Shown piece after piece: positions 1 through 8,150 of a DNA stretch of 64,000 nt. The DNA is taken from assembly GCF_003226895.2 (NCBI RefSeq), contig NZ_PNJG02000004.1, positions 155,875 through 219,874 of the forward strand, in the 5' to 3' direction. The notes below the pieces were generated by a model, which searched no databases, had not been told where the DNA came from, and worked only from the letters and a program-made list of their open reading frames with translations. The first letter of the stretch is position 1; the number at the start of each line of letters is the position of its first letter. Source of the DNA: Kocuria tytonis (lineage in GTDB: Bacteria > Actinomycetota > Actinomycetes > Actinomycetales > Micrococcaceae). The translations under genes and the position numbers were made by a program.

Positions 1-1
1 T

Positions 2-694
2 CTGCGCGCGGACATGGGGGCGTCCTTCATCTCGCCGGTGTTCAACGGCTTCACCCAGTCCGCGTTCGCCCAGAACGTGGGACTGGTGGCCATCACGGGT
101 GTGCGCAGCCGGTTCGTGGTGACGGCCGGCGGCGTGATCATGCTGGTCCTGGGGCTGCTGCCCGTGCTGGGCCGCGTGGTGGCCGCCGTGCCCGTGCCCG
201 TGCTGGGAGGCGCGGGGATCGTGCTGTTCGGGACCGTGGCGGCGTCGGGCATCCGCACCCTCGGCAAGGTGAAGTACACGGGGACCCCCAACCTGATCAT
301 CGTGGCCACGAGCATCGGGATCGGCATGCTGCCCATTGCGGCGCCGAAGATCTACGCGGGTTTCCCCGCGTGGTTCGAGACCATCTTCCACTCGGGCATC
401 AGCTCGGCCGCCGTGGCCGCGGTGCTGCTCAACATCCTGTTCAACGAGATCACGCTCGGCAATCCGCCCGAGGGCAGCGGCTCGGTGTTCACGGAGGCCC
501 CGCCGCGCTACGTGCCGCTCGAGGCGCTGGAGCACCTGCAGAGCCACCTGCAGGAGGGGGACACCGTCAGGGACGGCAAACTCGTGGACTCCGAGGGCAA
601 CGAGGTCCCGGCCATCACGGCCGCCGGGGAGATCGTCCCGGCGGCCATCGACCCCGAGCACCCGGAGAATCCCGGCGGCGCGAAGGAGCACTGA
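2..694 (+). CDS. NCS2-family xanthine/uric acid permease, C-terminal part (5' end outside window)
   Basis: The reading frame is open from the left edge, so only about the last 230 residues are present. The segment carries the NCS2 signature near [16 protein letters not shown] followed by several hydrophobic helices ([49 protein letters not shown]) and a hydrophilic tail of about 75 residues. NCS2 proteins are proton- or sodium-coupled nucleobase importers in the cytoplasmic membrane. Next to allantoinase, ureidoglycine aminohydrolase and malate synthase, uptake of uric acid or xanthine is the most likely role. The exact substrate cannot be fixed from the C-terminus. Confidence 0.85.
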   Translation: MRADMGASFISPVFNGFTQSAFAQNVGLVAITGVRSRFVVTAGGVIMLVLGLLPVLGRVVAAVPVPVLGGAGIVLFGTVAASGIRTLGKVKYTGTPNLIIVATSIGIGMLPIAAPKIYAGFPAWFETIFHSGISSAAVAAVLLNILFNEITLGNPPEGSGSVFTEAPPRYVPLEALEHLQSHLQEGDTVRDGKLVDSEGNEVPAITAAGEIVPAAIDPEHPENPGGAKEH

Positions 695-714
695 CCCCCG
701 AACCCCGCGGTGCC

Positions 715-1395
715 CGCAGCGCAGGCATCTCCTACGCGGAGCAGGAGTCCCCGGACGGGCTCGCGCAGGCGTTCGTCCTGGGCGCCGAGCACATCGGGAG
801 CGACAGCGTGTGCCTGGTGCTGGGCGACAACATCTTCTACGGCCCCGGGCTCGGCACGCAGCTGCGCCGCTTCCATGACCTGCAGGGGGCCGCGATCTTC
901 GGCTACCGGGTGGCGGATCCGAGCGCGTACGGGGTGGTGGAGTTCGACGGCTCCGGCCGCGCGGTCTCCATCGAGGAGAAGCCCGAGCATCCCCGAAGCC
1001 ACTACGCCGTGCCGGGGCTGTACTTCTACGACCACCGCGCCGTGGAGTTCGCCCGCACGCTCACCCCCTCCGCGCGCGGCGAGCTGGAGATCACCGATCT
1101 CAACCGCATGTACATGGACCGGGGCGAGCTCGCGGTCCACGTGCTGCCGCGCGGCACCGCGTGGCTGGACACCGGCACGTTCGACTCCCTCGCGGACGCC
1201 ACCAACTTCATCCGCACCGTGCAGGCGCGCCAGGGCATGTCCATCGGCTGCCCGGAGGAGGTCGCCTGGCGCCTGGGCCTGCTCACGGACGAGCAGATGC
1301 GCGACGGCGCCCGCGCCCTGCACAAGAGCGGCTACGGCGCCTACCTGGAGGCCCTGCTCGCGGAGCACCGTTCCACCCACGCGGAACGCCGCTGA
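715..1395 (+). pseudogene. Remnant of glucose-1-phosphate thymidylyltransferase (rmlA/rfbA), N-terminus deleted
   Basis: From about position 721 the frame reads as RmlA ([65 protein letters not shown]) through to a normal C-terminus. About 75-80 N-terminal residues are missing, including the nucleotide-binding GGxGTRL loop, so the product could not bind dTTP normally. There is no plausible start codon or ribosome binding site; homology begins about 25 nt after the permease stop. RmlA makes dTDP-glucose for rhamnose synthesis, but no other rhamnose gene is here. The junction looks like a deletion or rearrangement scar. Confidence 0.85.
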
Positions 1396-1399
1396 GGCG

Positions 1400-2161
1400 T
1401 CAGCCCGCCCGGGACAGCTGCACAGACAGCTGCTGCGCGGCCCGCTGCAGCAGCGGCACGGCGCGCTCCCCGAATTCCCAGTCCACGCGGGACGTGGGCC
1501 CCGAGACGGAGATCGCGGTGGGCGTGGGGGCCTGCGGCAGGGCCACCGAGAAGCAGCGCACGCCGATCTCCTGCTCCTCGTCGTCCACGGCGTACCCCCG
1601 CTCACGGATCCGCTCGAGGTCCGCGAGCAGCTCCTCCACCGTGCCCAGACTCTTCTCGGTGGGGGTGGGCAGGCCCATGGAGGTCACGATGGAGACCACC
1701 TGCTCCTCGGGCAGGGTGGCCAGGATGGCCTTGCCCACCCCCGTGTCGTGCATGTGGGCGCGGCGGCCCACCTCCGTGAACATCCGCATGGAGTGGGAGG
1801 ACTGCGCCTGACCCACGTAGACCACCATGCGCCCGTCCAGCACGGCGAGGTTCGCGGACTCCCCCAGCTCGTCCACCAGTTCCTGCAGCACGGGCTGCGC
1901 GTGGGTCCCCAGCTGCAGCCCGGCCGCGTTGCCCAGTCGGATCAGACCCGGCCCGAGGGCGTAGCTGCGGTTGGGCAGCTGGCGCACGTAGCCCAGGGGG
2001 ACCAGGGTGCGCAGCAGGCGGTGGATGGTGGGCAGCGGCAGGCCCGCCCTGGCGGCGAGCTCGCTGAGGGAGGACTCTCCCCCGGATGCGGTGATGATGC
2101 TGAGCAGATCGAACACCCGCTCCACGGACTGCACCCCGCCCGCGTTCCTGGCGTCGGCCAT
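1400..2161 (-). CDS. IclR-family transcriptional regulator
   Basis: 253 residues from ATG at 2161, preceded by a GAGGGA-like ribosome binding site. In-frame upstream codons are not needed. Residues about 12-72 form a winged helix-turn-helix (SVERVFDLL, LSELAARAGLPLPTIHRLL), and the rest matches the IclR effector-binding domain (HDTGVGKAILATLP, GYAVDDEEQEIGVRCFSVAL). It is divergent from malate synthase with a 277-bp spacer, so control of the purine/glyoxylate genes by a small-molecule ligand such as glyoxylate or an allantoin breakdown product is likely. The ligand is not visible from sequence. Its 3' end lies 4 nt from the rmlA remnant. Confidence 0.9.
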   Translation of the reverse strand: MADARNAGGVQSVERVFDLLSIITASGGESSLSELAARAGLPLPTIHRLLRTLVPLGYVRQLPNRSYALGPGLIRLGNAAGLQLGTHAQPVLQELVDELGESANLAVLDGRMVVYVGQAQSSHSMRMFTEVGRRAHMHDTGVGKAILATLPEEQVVSIVTSMGLPTPTEKSLGTVEELLADLERIRERGYAVDDEEQEIGVRCFSVALPQAPTPTAISVSGPTSRVDWEFGERAVPLLQRAAQQLSVQLSRAG

Positions 2162-2290
2162 GGCTGCGCTCCCTCGTCCGGTGTGGCGGCCCGGCACTCC
2201 CGGGATCCGCCGGGTGAGGAGCCGCACTGTGAATCAGGTCTCGGCGAGACCTTGTCAGGCGTCACAGTCTACGCCTAGGATCGGCACAAA

Positions 2291-2305
2291 TGGAATAACT
2301 TTTCC
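2291..2305. promoter_or_regulatory. Candidate IclR-family operator
   Basis: The sequence TGGAATAACTTTTCC lies in an AT-rich patch between iclR-like and aceB. Its half-sites TGGAA and TTCC match the half-sites I recall for the E. coli IclR box (TGGAA, 5 nt, TTCCA), with one extra spacer base. Position between the divergent genes fits control of both. Assignment is inference. Confidence 0.4.
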
Positions 2306-2438
2306 GCCATACGGATACAGGCGCGAGCTGCGCCGACGGTTCGCAGCGGCGCCGCACCACGGCACCTCGACCGCACGAACGCCCAACACACGGGTTCACC
2401 GCCGCAGCCCGGTCCGCACGACACCCAGGAGGCACCAC

Positions 2439-4046
2439 ATGAGCATCACCCACAACACGCCGCAGAACGTGCCCGCGGCCAACGAGATCCTCTCCGCGGA
2501 CGCCCTGGCCTTCGTGGAGGCGCTGCACGAGAAGTTCGCGGACCGCCGCGAGGAGCTGCTCGGCAAGCGCGAGACCGCCCGCGCGCAGGCCGCCGAGACC
2601 GGCACCATGGACTTCCTGCCCGAGACCCGCGAGGTGCGGGAGGGGGACTGGAAGGTGGCCCCGGCTCCCAAGGCCCTGCAGGACCGGCGCGTGGAGATGA
2701 CCGGACCGGCGTCGCCCGCCAAGATGGCCATCAACGCGCTGAACTCCGGCGCCAAGGTGTGGCTCGCGGACCTCGAGGACGCCGCCTCCCCCAGCTGGGC
2801 CAACCAGGTGGACGCGATCGCCAACCTGCGCGACGCCGCCCGCGGCACCCTGGGCTTCACCTCCCCGGAGGGCAAGGAGTACAAGCTCCGCGAGGACGTG
2901 CCCCTGGCCGTGGTGGTCATGCGTCCGCGCGGCTGGCACCTGCCCGAGTACAACGTGGCGATCAACGGCAGGACGGCCTCGGGCTCCCTCACGGACTTCG
3001 GTCTGCACTTCTTCCACACGGCCAAGCAGCTGATCGAGAACGGCCAGGGCCCGTACTACTACCTGCCCAAGATGGAGTCCTACCTCGAGGCTCGGCTGTG
3101 GAACGACGTGTTCACGTTCGCGGAGGAGTACCTGGGCATCGAGCACGGCACCGTCCGTGCGACCGTGCTGATCGAGACCATCCCCGCCGCGTTCCAGATG
3201 GACGAGATCCTCTACGAGCTGCGGGACCACGCCTCCGGGCTCAACGCCGGGCGCTGGGACTACCTGTTCTCCATCATCAAGTACTTCCGCGACGCCGGGG
3301 AGAAGTTCATCCTGGCGGACCGCTCCGCCGTGACCATGACCGCTCCCCTGATGCGCGCCTACACGGACCTGCTGGTGCAGACGTGCCACAAGCGCGGCGC
3401 CTTCGCGATGGGCGGCATGGCCGCGTTCATCCCCTCCCGCAAGGACGAGGAGATCAACAAGGCCGCGTTCGAGAAGGTCCGCAACGACAAGACCCGCGAG
3501 GCCGGGGACGGCTTCGACGGCTCGTGGGTGGCCCACCCGGACCTCGTGCCCGTGTGCCAGGAGGTCTTCGACGGCGTGCTCGGGGAGAACCCCAACCAGG
3601 TGGACCACCAGCGCCCGGACGTGGACGTGACCGCCGAGATGCTGCTGGACGTGCCCTCCGCGGGTGACCAGCGCACCGAGAAGGAGCTCAACGCCAACCT
3701 GTACGTGGCCATCCGCTACGTGGCCGTGTGGCTCTCGGGCAACGGCGCGGTGGCCATCCACAACCTCATGGAGGACGCCGCCACCGCGGAGATCTCCCGC
3801 TCGCAGATCTGGCAGCAGATCAAGAACGGCGTGGTCTACACGGACACCGGCAACACCGCCACGCGCGAGCTCGTCTCCGACGCCCTGGACGCGCAGCTCG
3901 AGGTGCTGCGCGGTGAGATCGACCAGGAGAACTACGAGAAGTGGTTCGTGCCCGCGGGCAAGCTCATCTCGGACATGGTCCTGAAGGAGGACTACCCGAA
4001 CTTCCTCACGCTGTCCGCCTACGACCTCATGGAAGGCAGCAAGTGA
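2439..4046 (+). CDS. aceB: Malate synthase A
   Basis: 535 residues from ATG at 2439 with AGGAGG at 2427-2432. The protein condenses glyoxylate with acetyl-CoA to malate. Family segments are clear: VVVMRPRGWHLPE, the catalytic region IETIPAAFQMDEILYELRDH followed by LNAGRWDY, MGGMAAFIPS and the C-terminal domain around AIHNLMEDAATAEISR. Length is normal for the A isoform. Isocitrate lyase is not adjacent. Instead the next genes are a DUF6986 aldolase-like protein and ureidoglycine aminohydrolase joined by overlapping codons, so this copy probably consumes glyoxylate from purine ring catabolism. Confidence 0.95.
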   Translation: MSITHNTPQNVPAANEILSADALAFVEALHEKFADRREELLGKRETARAQAAETGTMDFLPETREVREGDWKVAPAPKALQDRRVEMTGPASPAKMAINALNSGAKVWLADLEDAASPSWANQVDAIANLRDAARGTLGFTSPEGKEYKLREDVPLAVVVMRPRGWHLPEYNVAINGRTASGSLTDFGLHFFHTAKQLIENGQGPYYYLPKMESYLEARLWNDVFTFAEEYLGIEHGTVRATVLIETIPAAFQMDEILYELRDHASGLNAGRWDYLFSIIKYFRDAGEKFILADRSAVTMTAPLMRAYTDLLVQTCHKRGAFAMGGMAAFIPSRKDEEINKAAFEKVRNDKTREAGDGFDGSWVAHPDLVPVCQEVFDGVLGENPNQVDHQRPDVDVTAEMLLDVPSAGDQRTEKELNANLYVAIRYVAVWLSGNGAVAIHNLMEDAATAEISRSQIWQQIKNGVVYTDTGNTATRELVSDALDAQLEVLRGEIDQENYEKWFVPAGKLISDMVLKEDYPNFLTLSAYDLMEGSK

Positions 4047-5473
4047 CACCGGCCCACCCGGACGCCGCCTCGGCCCCCGCCACTGCCGCCCCGCGCGGTG
4101 CGGCGGGGGCCGCCCCCTCTCTGCCCGAAGGCTTCGGACGCCGCGCGGACCTGCTGCTCGCGGGCACGGATGCGGATCTCGCCCGGTTCCACCCGGGGGA
4201 CGCCGGCGCCCGGCAGCCCGTCCACACGTGCTACGTTCCGGCGGACCTCGTGAGCGAGCAGACCCCCGCGCAGTGGGGCGAGGCGGCGTCGTCGGCGGCC
4301 GAGGAGGCGGGCGGGCTCGCGGCCCTCGCGGAGCTCGCGGGGATCGACGCCGCGGCCGCGCCCGATCTCGTGGCGCGCGTCGGCGAGAAGCTTCGCACCG
4401 AGCCCGTCGAGGACCTGCGGCTGGACCTCGAGGACGGCTACGGCGAGCGCCCGGACGCCGAGGAGGATGCCGACGCCGTGCGCGCCGCCCGCACGGTGGC
4501 CGCGTTCGCCCGGAACCGCGCCACGGGTGCGGCTCCGGCCCCGGCGTTCGCGGGCATCCGCTTCAAGTGCTTCGAGGCCGCCACCCGTGACCGCGGGCTG
4601 CGCACCCTGGACCTGTTCCTGAGCACCCTGGTGCGCGATGGCGGGCTCCGGGAGGCAGGGATCAGCGCGGACGGGCTGCCCGAGGGACTCGTGCTCACGC
4701 TGCCCAAGGTCTCCGCGGTGGAGCAGGTGGCCGTGATGGTGGAGGCGTGCCTGGCGCTGGAGGACGCGCTCGGTCTGCCCCTCGGGAGGCTGCGCTTCGA
4801 GATCCAGATGGAGACCCCGGACATGATCCTGGGCCCGGACGGGACCTGCCCCATCCCGGCCATGCTGCGCGCCGCGGAGGGGCGGGTCTCCGCACTGCAC
4901 TACGGCACGTACGACTACTCCGCCTCCCTGGGGATCTCGGGGCGGTTCCAGTCCCTGGAGCACCCCACCGCGGACCACGCCAAGAACGTGATGCAGGTGG
5001 CCGTGGCCGGCACCGGGGTGAACCTCTCAGACGGTTCCACCAACCGGTTGCCCGTGGGGGACGCCGCCCAGCGCCGCGAGACGTGGGCGCTGCACTCACG
5101 CCTGGTGCGCCGCTCCCTGGAGCGCGGCTTCTACCAAGGCTGGGACCTGCACGCCCACCAGCTGCCCACGCGCTTCCTGACCAACTACGCGTTCTACCGG
5201 GACGCGTTCGACGACGCCGCACGCCGCCTCGTGGCCTACGCCGGCCGGTCCGTGCCGGGCATCGAGACGGCGGACGTGGCGGACGAGCCCGCCACCGCCC
5301 GTGCGCTCGCGCGCTACGTGGTGCGAGGATTGCTGTGCGGTGCGGTGGGCGAGGACGAGCTGCGCGCCACCGGCCTGGACCCCGAGACGGTGCGGGCGGT
5401 GGCGAACCCGGGCGCGGCGGCGTCGTCGTCCACGGGAGACCGCTCGAGCCCCGAGACAGGAGAGACCCCATGA
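4043..5473 (+). CDS. DUF6986 family, HpcH/HpaI aldolase-like protein
   Basis: 476 residues starting at GTG 4043, which overlaps the aceB stop as GTGA; GGAAGG lies 6 nt upstream. It resembles the HpcH/HpaI aldolase / citrate lyase beta fold: LDLEDGYG (about residues 130-137), RFKCFE, a strand LTLPK, the acidic metal-ligand motif IQMETP and HYGTYDYSAS, then DLHAHQLPTRF. No defined reaction is known to me. The conserved acidic residues argue for a metal-dependent C-C lyase or aldolase acting on a small oxo acid. Coupling to aceB and ureidoglycine aminohydrolase ties it to glyoxylate metabolism. The last about 25 residues are a low-complexity A/S/T tail. Confidence 0.8.
   Translation: MTPAHPDAASAPATAAPRGAAGAAPSLPEGFGRRADLLLAGTDADLARFHPGDAGARQPVHTCYVPADLVSEQTPAQWGEAASSAAEEAGGLAALAELAGIDAAAAPDLVARVGEKLRTEPVEDLRLDLEDGYGERPDAEEDADAVRAARTVAAFARNRATGAAPAPAFAGIRFKCFEAATRDRGLRTLDLFLSTLVRDGGLREAGISADGLPEGLVLTLPKVSAVEQVAVMVEACLALEDALGLPLGRLRFEIQMETPDMILGPDGTCPIPAMLRAAEGRVSALHYGTYDYSASLGISGRFQSLEHPTADHAKNVMQVAVAGTGVNLSDGSTNRLPVGDAAQRRETWALHSRLVRRSLERGFYQGWDLHAHQLPTRFLTNYAFYRDAFDDAARRLVAYAGRSVPGIETADVADEPATARALARYVVRGLLCGAVGEDELRATGLDPETVRAVANPGAAASSSTGDRSSPETGETP
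4285..4293 (+). repeat. First of 27 copies of dispersed nonamer GGCGTCGTC
   Basis: Eye count of exact copies. Plus orientation starts: 4285, 5419, 14181, 18354, 18881, 20277, 22449, 23456, 25585, 28118, 31048, 35243, 53124, 58320, 59598, 60655. Complementary GACGACGCC starts: 11655, 20324, 23937, 25308, 28547, 30488, 34370, 37762, 48846, 50743, 54865. Twenty-four of 27 are preceded by C and 24 are followed by G, so the consensus is about CGGCGTCGTCG. Many lie in spacers, protein tails or low-complexity linkers. Function unknown. Confidence 0.65.
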
Positions 5474-6327
5474 CCGAGCGCACGTACTGGGCCACCCACG
5501 GTGGGCACCCGCCGCAGACGGACCTGCTCACGGACCGCGCGATGTTCCGGGAGGCGTACGCCGTGATTCCGCGGGGCACGCAGCGGGACATCGTGACCTC
5601 GTACCTGCCGTTCTGGGAGGACACGCGACTGTGGGTGCTCGCGCGGCCCATGACCGGTTTCGCGGAGACGTTCTCGCAGTACCTCGTGGAGGTGGCCCCC
5701 GGCGGCGGCTCCGAGAAGCCGGAGGACGATCCGAGCGCCGAGGCCGTGCTCTTCGTGATGGAGGGCTCCCTGGAGCTCACCCTGGGTGACGAGCCCGGGG
5801 ACGAGGACACCCACGTGCTGGCACCGGGAGGGTACGCGTTCATCGCCCCGGGCGATACCTGGACCGCGCACAACCGCGGCTCCGAAGACACCCGGTTCAT
5901 GTGGATCCGCAAGCGCTACCAGCGGGTGGCCGGAGTGCCCAAGCCGGAGTCCTTCGTGACCAACGAGCAGGACATCGAGCCCACGCCCATGCCGGGCACC
6001 GAGGGCCGGTGGGCCACCACGCGGTTCGTGGACCAGAAGGACCTGCGCCACGACATGCACGTGACCATCGTGACGTTCCTGCCCGGCGGGATCATCCCGT
6101 TCGCGGAGACCCACGTGATGGAGCACGGGCTCTACGTCCTGGAGGGTCAGGCCGTGTACCGGCTCAACGAGGACTGGGTGGAGGTCCAGGAGGGCGACTT
6201 CATGTGGCTGCGCGCCTTCTGTCCCCAGGCCTGCTACGCCGGCGGGCCCAAACCGTTCCGGTACCTGCTGTATAAGGACGTGAACCGGCACGCCCCGCTG
6301 TCCCTGGGAGGGCATGCGGGGCTGTGA
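5470..6327 (+). CDS. allE: (S)-ureidoglycine aminohydrolase, bicupin
   Basis: 285 residues; ATG at 5470 overlaps the preceding stop (ATGA). The protein has two cupin barrels: the N-terminal one around FVMEGSLELTLGDE...APGGYAFIAPGDTW and the C-terminal one around FAETHVMEHGLYVLEGQAVYR...GDFMWLRAFCPQACY, where the His and Glu metal ligands sit. The enzyme releases ammonia from (S)-ureidoglycine, the unstable product of allantoate amidohydrolase, giving (S)-ureidoglycolate. It is the last gene of the aceB-DUF6986-allE set and is followed by a strong terminator. Allantoate amidohydrolase and ureidoglycolate-processing genes are not in the window. Confidence 0.88.
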   Translation: MTERTYWATHGGHPPQTDLLTDRAMFREAYAVIPRGTQRDIVTSYLPFWEDTRLWVLARPMTGFAETFSQYLVEVAPGGGSEKPEDDPSAEAVLFVMEGSLELTLGDEPGDEDTHVLAPGGYAFIAPGDTWTAHNRGSEDTRFMWIRKRYQRVAGVPKPESFVTNEQDIEPTPMPGTEGRWATTRFVDQKDLRHDMHVTIVTFLPGGIIPFAETHVMEHGLYVLEGQAVYRLNEDWVEVQEGDFMWLRAFCPQACYAGGPKPFRYLLYKDVNRHAPLSLGGHAGL

Positions 6328-6350
6328 CGCCTCACTCTGCAGACTGTGGG

Positions 6351-6382
6351 ACCGCCGGGCACGAGGAATCGTGTCCGGCGGT
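6351..6382 (+). terminator. Intrinsic terminator-like hairpin after allE
   Basis: 14-bp stem (6351-6364 with 6369-6382, one G-T pair) and a 4-nt loop, 24 nt after the allE stop. The following bases are only moderately T/A-rich. Confidence 0.7.
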
Positions 6383-6616
6383 TGTCAGAAAACATGCCAG
6401 CGAAACCCACGGCGGCCAGGACCAGAACAAATATCGCACTACTCATTTCTTGAACGTGGCTGAAGATACGTGGCCCGCACGGCACCAAAAGTCACACCAT
6501 GGCCGTGATGACCATGACTACCCCCTCAGTAGCGCTACGACGAGACAAGGCTTTGTGACACGAAGAGCCAAGGTGCTTTGAATCGGCATGCGAATGCACC
6601 CTGCCCATTCAACTGT
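6383..6616. other. AT-richer spacer without recognised gene
   Basis: This stretch is visibly poorer in G/C than the flanks and holds no ORF with family similarity. It precedes the 3' end of a broken methyltransferase gene of similar composition, so both may be foreign or relaxed sequence. Confidence 0.5.
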
Positions 6617-7395
6617 TCAGGCGCACAGCACGGCGCGGAGCCAGAATCGCTTCTGGGTAAGCCGTACCGGACCACCTCCTGTTTCGCGGTGCAGAGCAAG
6701 GAGATCCTCCGCGTATGCATCGACAGTGAATCCGCTCGGGGCATCCCATGGGACCAGCTGCAGATATGCGACCAGGGCAGCGACGTCGTTGAACAGATAC
6801 TTGCCCACGTGTTCTTCTGCTTCCGTGACCTCGAACCCCGCCTCCTCCAACTCCCTGGCACAATGCGCGAGGTTCACGTGCGGCAGTTCAGCGTGCTCAC
6901 CGAACCACTGCCCTATCTCGTGCGCCTCGTCGCCTCCCACTTGCTGGGTTACGAACCGCCCCCGGGCGCGATGACACGTGCCAGCTCACGCGGGGAATAC
7001 GACTCATGCCTGTTGAGCACGAGATCGAACCGGTCATCGGGGAAAGGCATTGGCAGTGAATCCACATCCTCGTCGGGAGCGCTGTACTCCACCACGTCCA
7101 CCCCCACGGCCTGCAGGTTTCGACGCGCTGCTAGCACATTGGGCGCCCACCCCTCCGTTGCAACGGTGTCACGTGGCAGAGAATTGGCGAAGGTGAGCAG
7201 AAATTCGCCACCGCCCGTGCCCATGTCGAGGACGCTTGTCGCATCTGCCAGAGCGGTTCGATAGACGAGGTCAATATCCCAGGGCACTGGGGTCTCGGTC
7301 ATGCGCGTTTCGAGGTCTGAGAAGCTCCATCCCTCCGGCTGGGGCTTCTGCTCTGAGCGCCATGACGCGAGCCACTGTTCATCGGAAAGGTCCAT
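6617..7395 (-). pseudogene. Frameshifted class I SAM-dependent methyltransferase
   Basis: Two frames together make one methyltransferase of about 258 residues. The N-terminal part (7395 down to about 6960) has SAM motif I (ATSVLDMGTGGGEFL), WAPNVLAARRNL and the post-motif region DRFDLVLNRHESYSPREL...APGG. The C-terminal part resumes in another frame as FVTQQVGGDEAHEIGQWF and runs to 6617. The break falls in a run of five C (6959-6963, G on the coding strand). Adding one base restores P-G-G-R-F-V-T, the usual sequence here. Either the gene is inactivated by a 1-nt deletion or the assembly lost a base. The substrate is unknown. Confidence 0.85.
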
Positions 7396-7474
7396 GGCTG
7401 AAAACGTACCGGAATGCGGGTTGCCTGCATCCCGAACATGGAATCATCGACGGAGTCGGCAAGAAGACATGCCC

Positions 7475-8041
7475 TCAGACTGGTTGTCGGTGCTCCTCCG
7501 CGAGCATCGCGTACCCGTAGCCGTCGTGCCACTGGCCGTCCCGGTGCAGACAGTCCCTCACGGTGTGGCTCTCACGCCGCATCCCCACCTTCTCCATGAC
7601 CTTCCAGGACCCGGTGTTCTCCGCGAAGCAGCCGGCCTCCACACGGTGGACGCCCATGTCGAACGCGATGGACAGGCCTGCGCGCACGAGTTCCGTGGCG
7701 ATGCCACAACCCTGGGCCCAGGGCGCCACCACCCAGCCGAGCTCCACCTGCTGCCCCCTGGCGTGTTCCGCGACGTCCGCCTGGGACCACGCGTCCTGGT
7801 GCTTGACCATGAGATAGGCCGCGAGCCGCCCGTCCCAGTGGGCCAACAGGTGGGTGGCGACCAGGGCGTCCCAGTCCGCGCGGAACTCCTCACGTGAGGC
7901 GTAGACCCTGGTGGTCCAGCGGTTCAGCTCAAGATCGCCCTTCAGCTCCCACAGCACGTCCGCATCCTCCGGGGTCAGTCGACCCACGGTGAGCCGTTCG
8001 GTACGGCGGGGCCAGATCAGGTCATCGAGGGAGCGGGGCAT
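7475..8041 (-). CDS. GNAT-family N-acetyltransferase (RimJ/RimL-like)
   Basis: 188 residues from ATG at 8041; a GTG at 8083 would add 14 residues but has no better ribosome binding site. The sequence runs RTERLTVGRLTPEDADVLWEL, then the acetyl-CoA site around ELGWVVAPWAQGCGIATELV and HRVEAGCFAENTGSWKVMEKVGM, characteristic of RimJ/RimL-type acetyltransferases that modify protein N-termini or small amines. It lies alone between the broken methyltransferase and an alcohol dehydrogenase. The substrate cannot be assigned. Confidence 0.88.
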   Translation of the reverse strand: MPRSLDDLIWPRRTERLTVGRLTPEDADVLWELKGDLELNRWTTRVYASREEFRADWDALVATHLLAHWDGRLAAYLMVKHQDAWSQADVAEHARGQQVELGWVVAPWAQGCGIATELVRAGLSIAFDMGVHRVEAGCFAENTGSWKVMEKVGMRRESHTVRDCLHRDGQWHDGYGYAMLAEEHRQPV

Positions 8042-8102
8042 GCCCCCAGGGTATCGAGGGCTCGGCCCTTCGCTCGCAGACACTTGCCCCGGGGTGTGAG
8101 AA

Positions 8103-8129
8103 CGCCCCGGGCCATCACGGCCCGGGGCG
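8103..8129 (-). terminator. Terminator hairpin downstream of alcohol dehydrogenase
   Basis: Perfect 11-bp G/C stem (8103-8113 with 8119-8129) with a 5-nt loop, placed just beyond the 3' end of the minus-strand dehydrogenase. Confidence 0.75.
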
Positions 8130-8150
8130 CTTCTCTCCGACTCTGCGAAC

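Noticed and set aside
370..720. Upstream extension of the rmlA frame into the permease gene
   Set aside because: The extension is in a shadow frame of the permease and bears no resemblance to the RmlA N-terminus.
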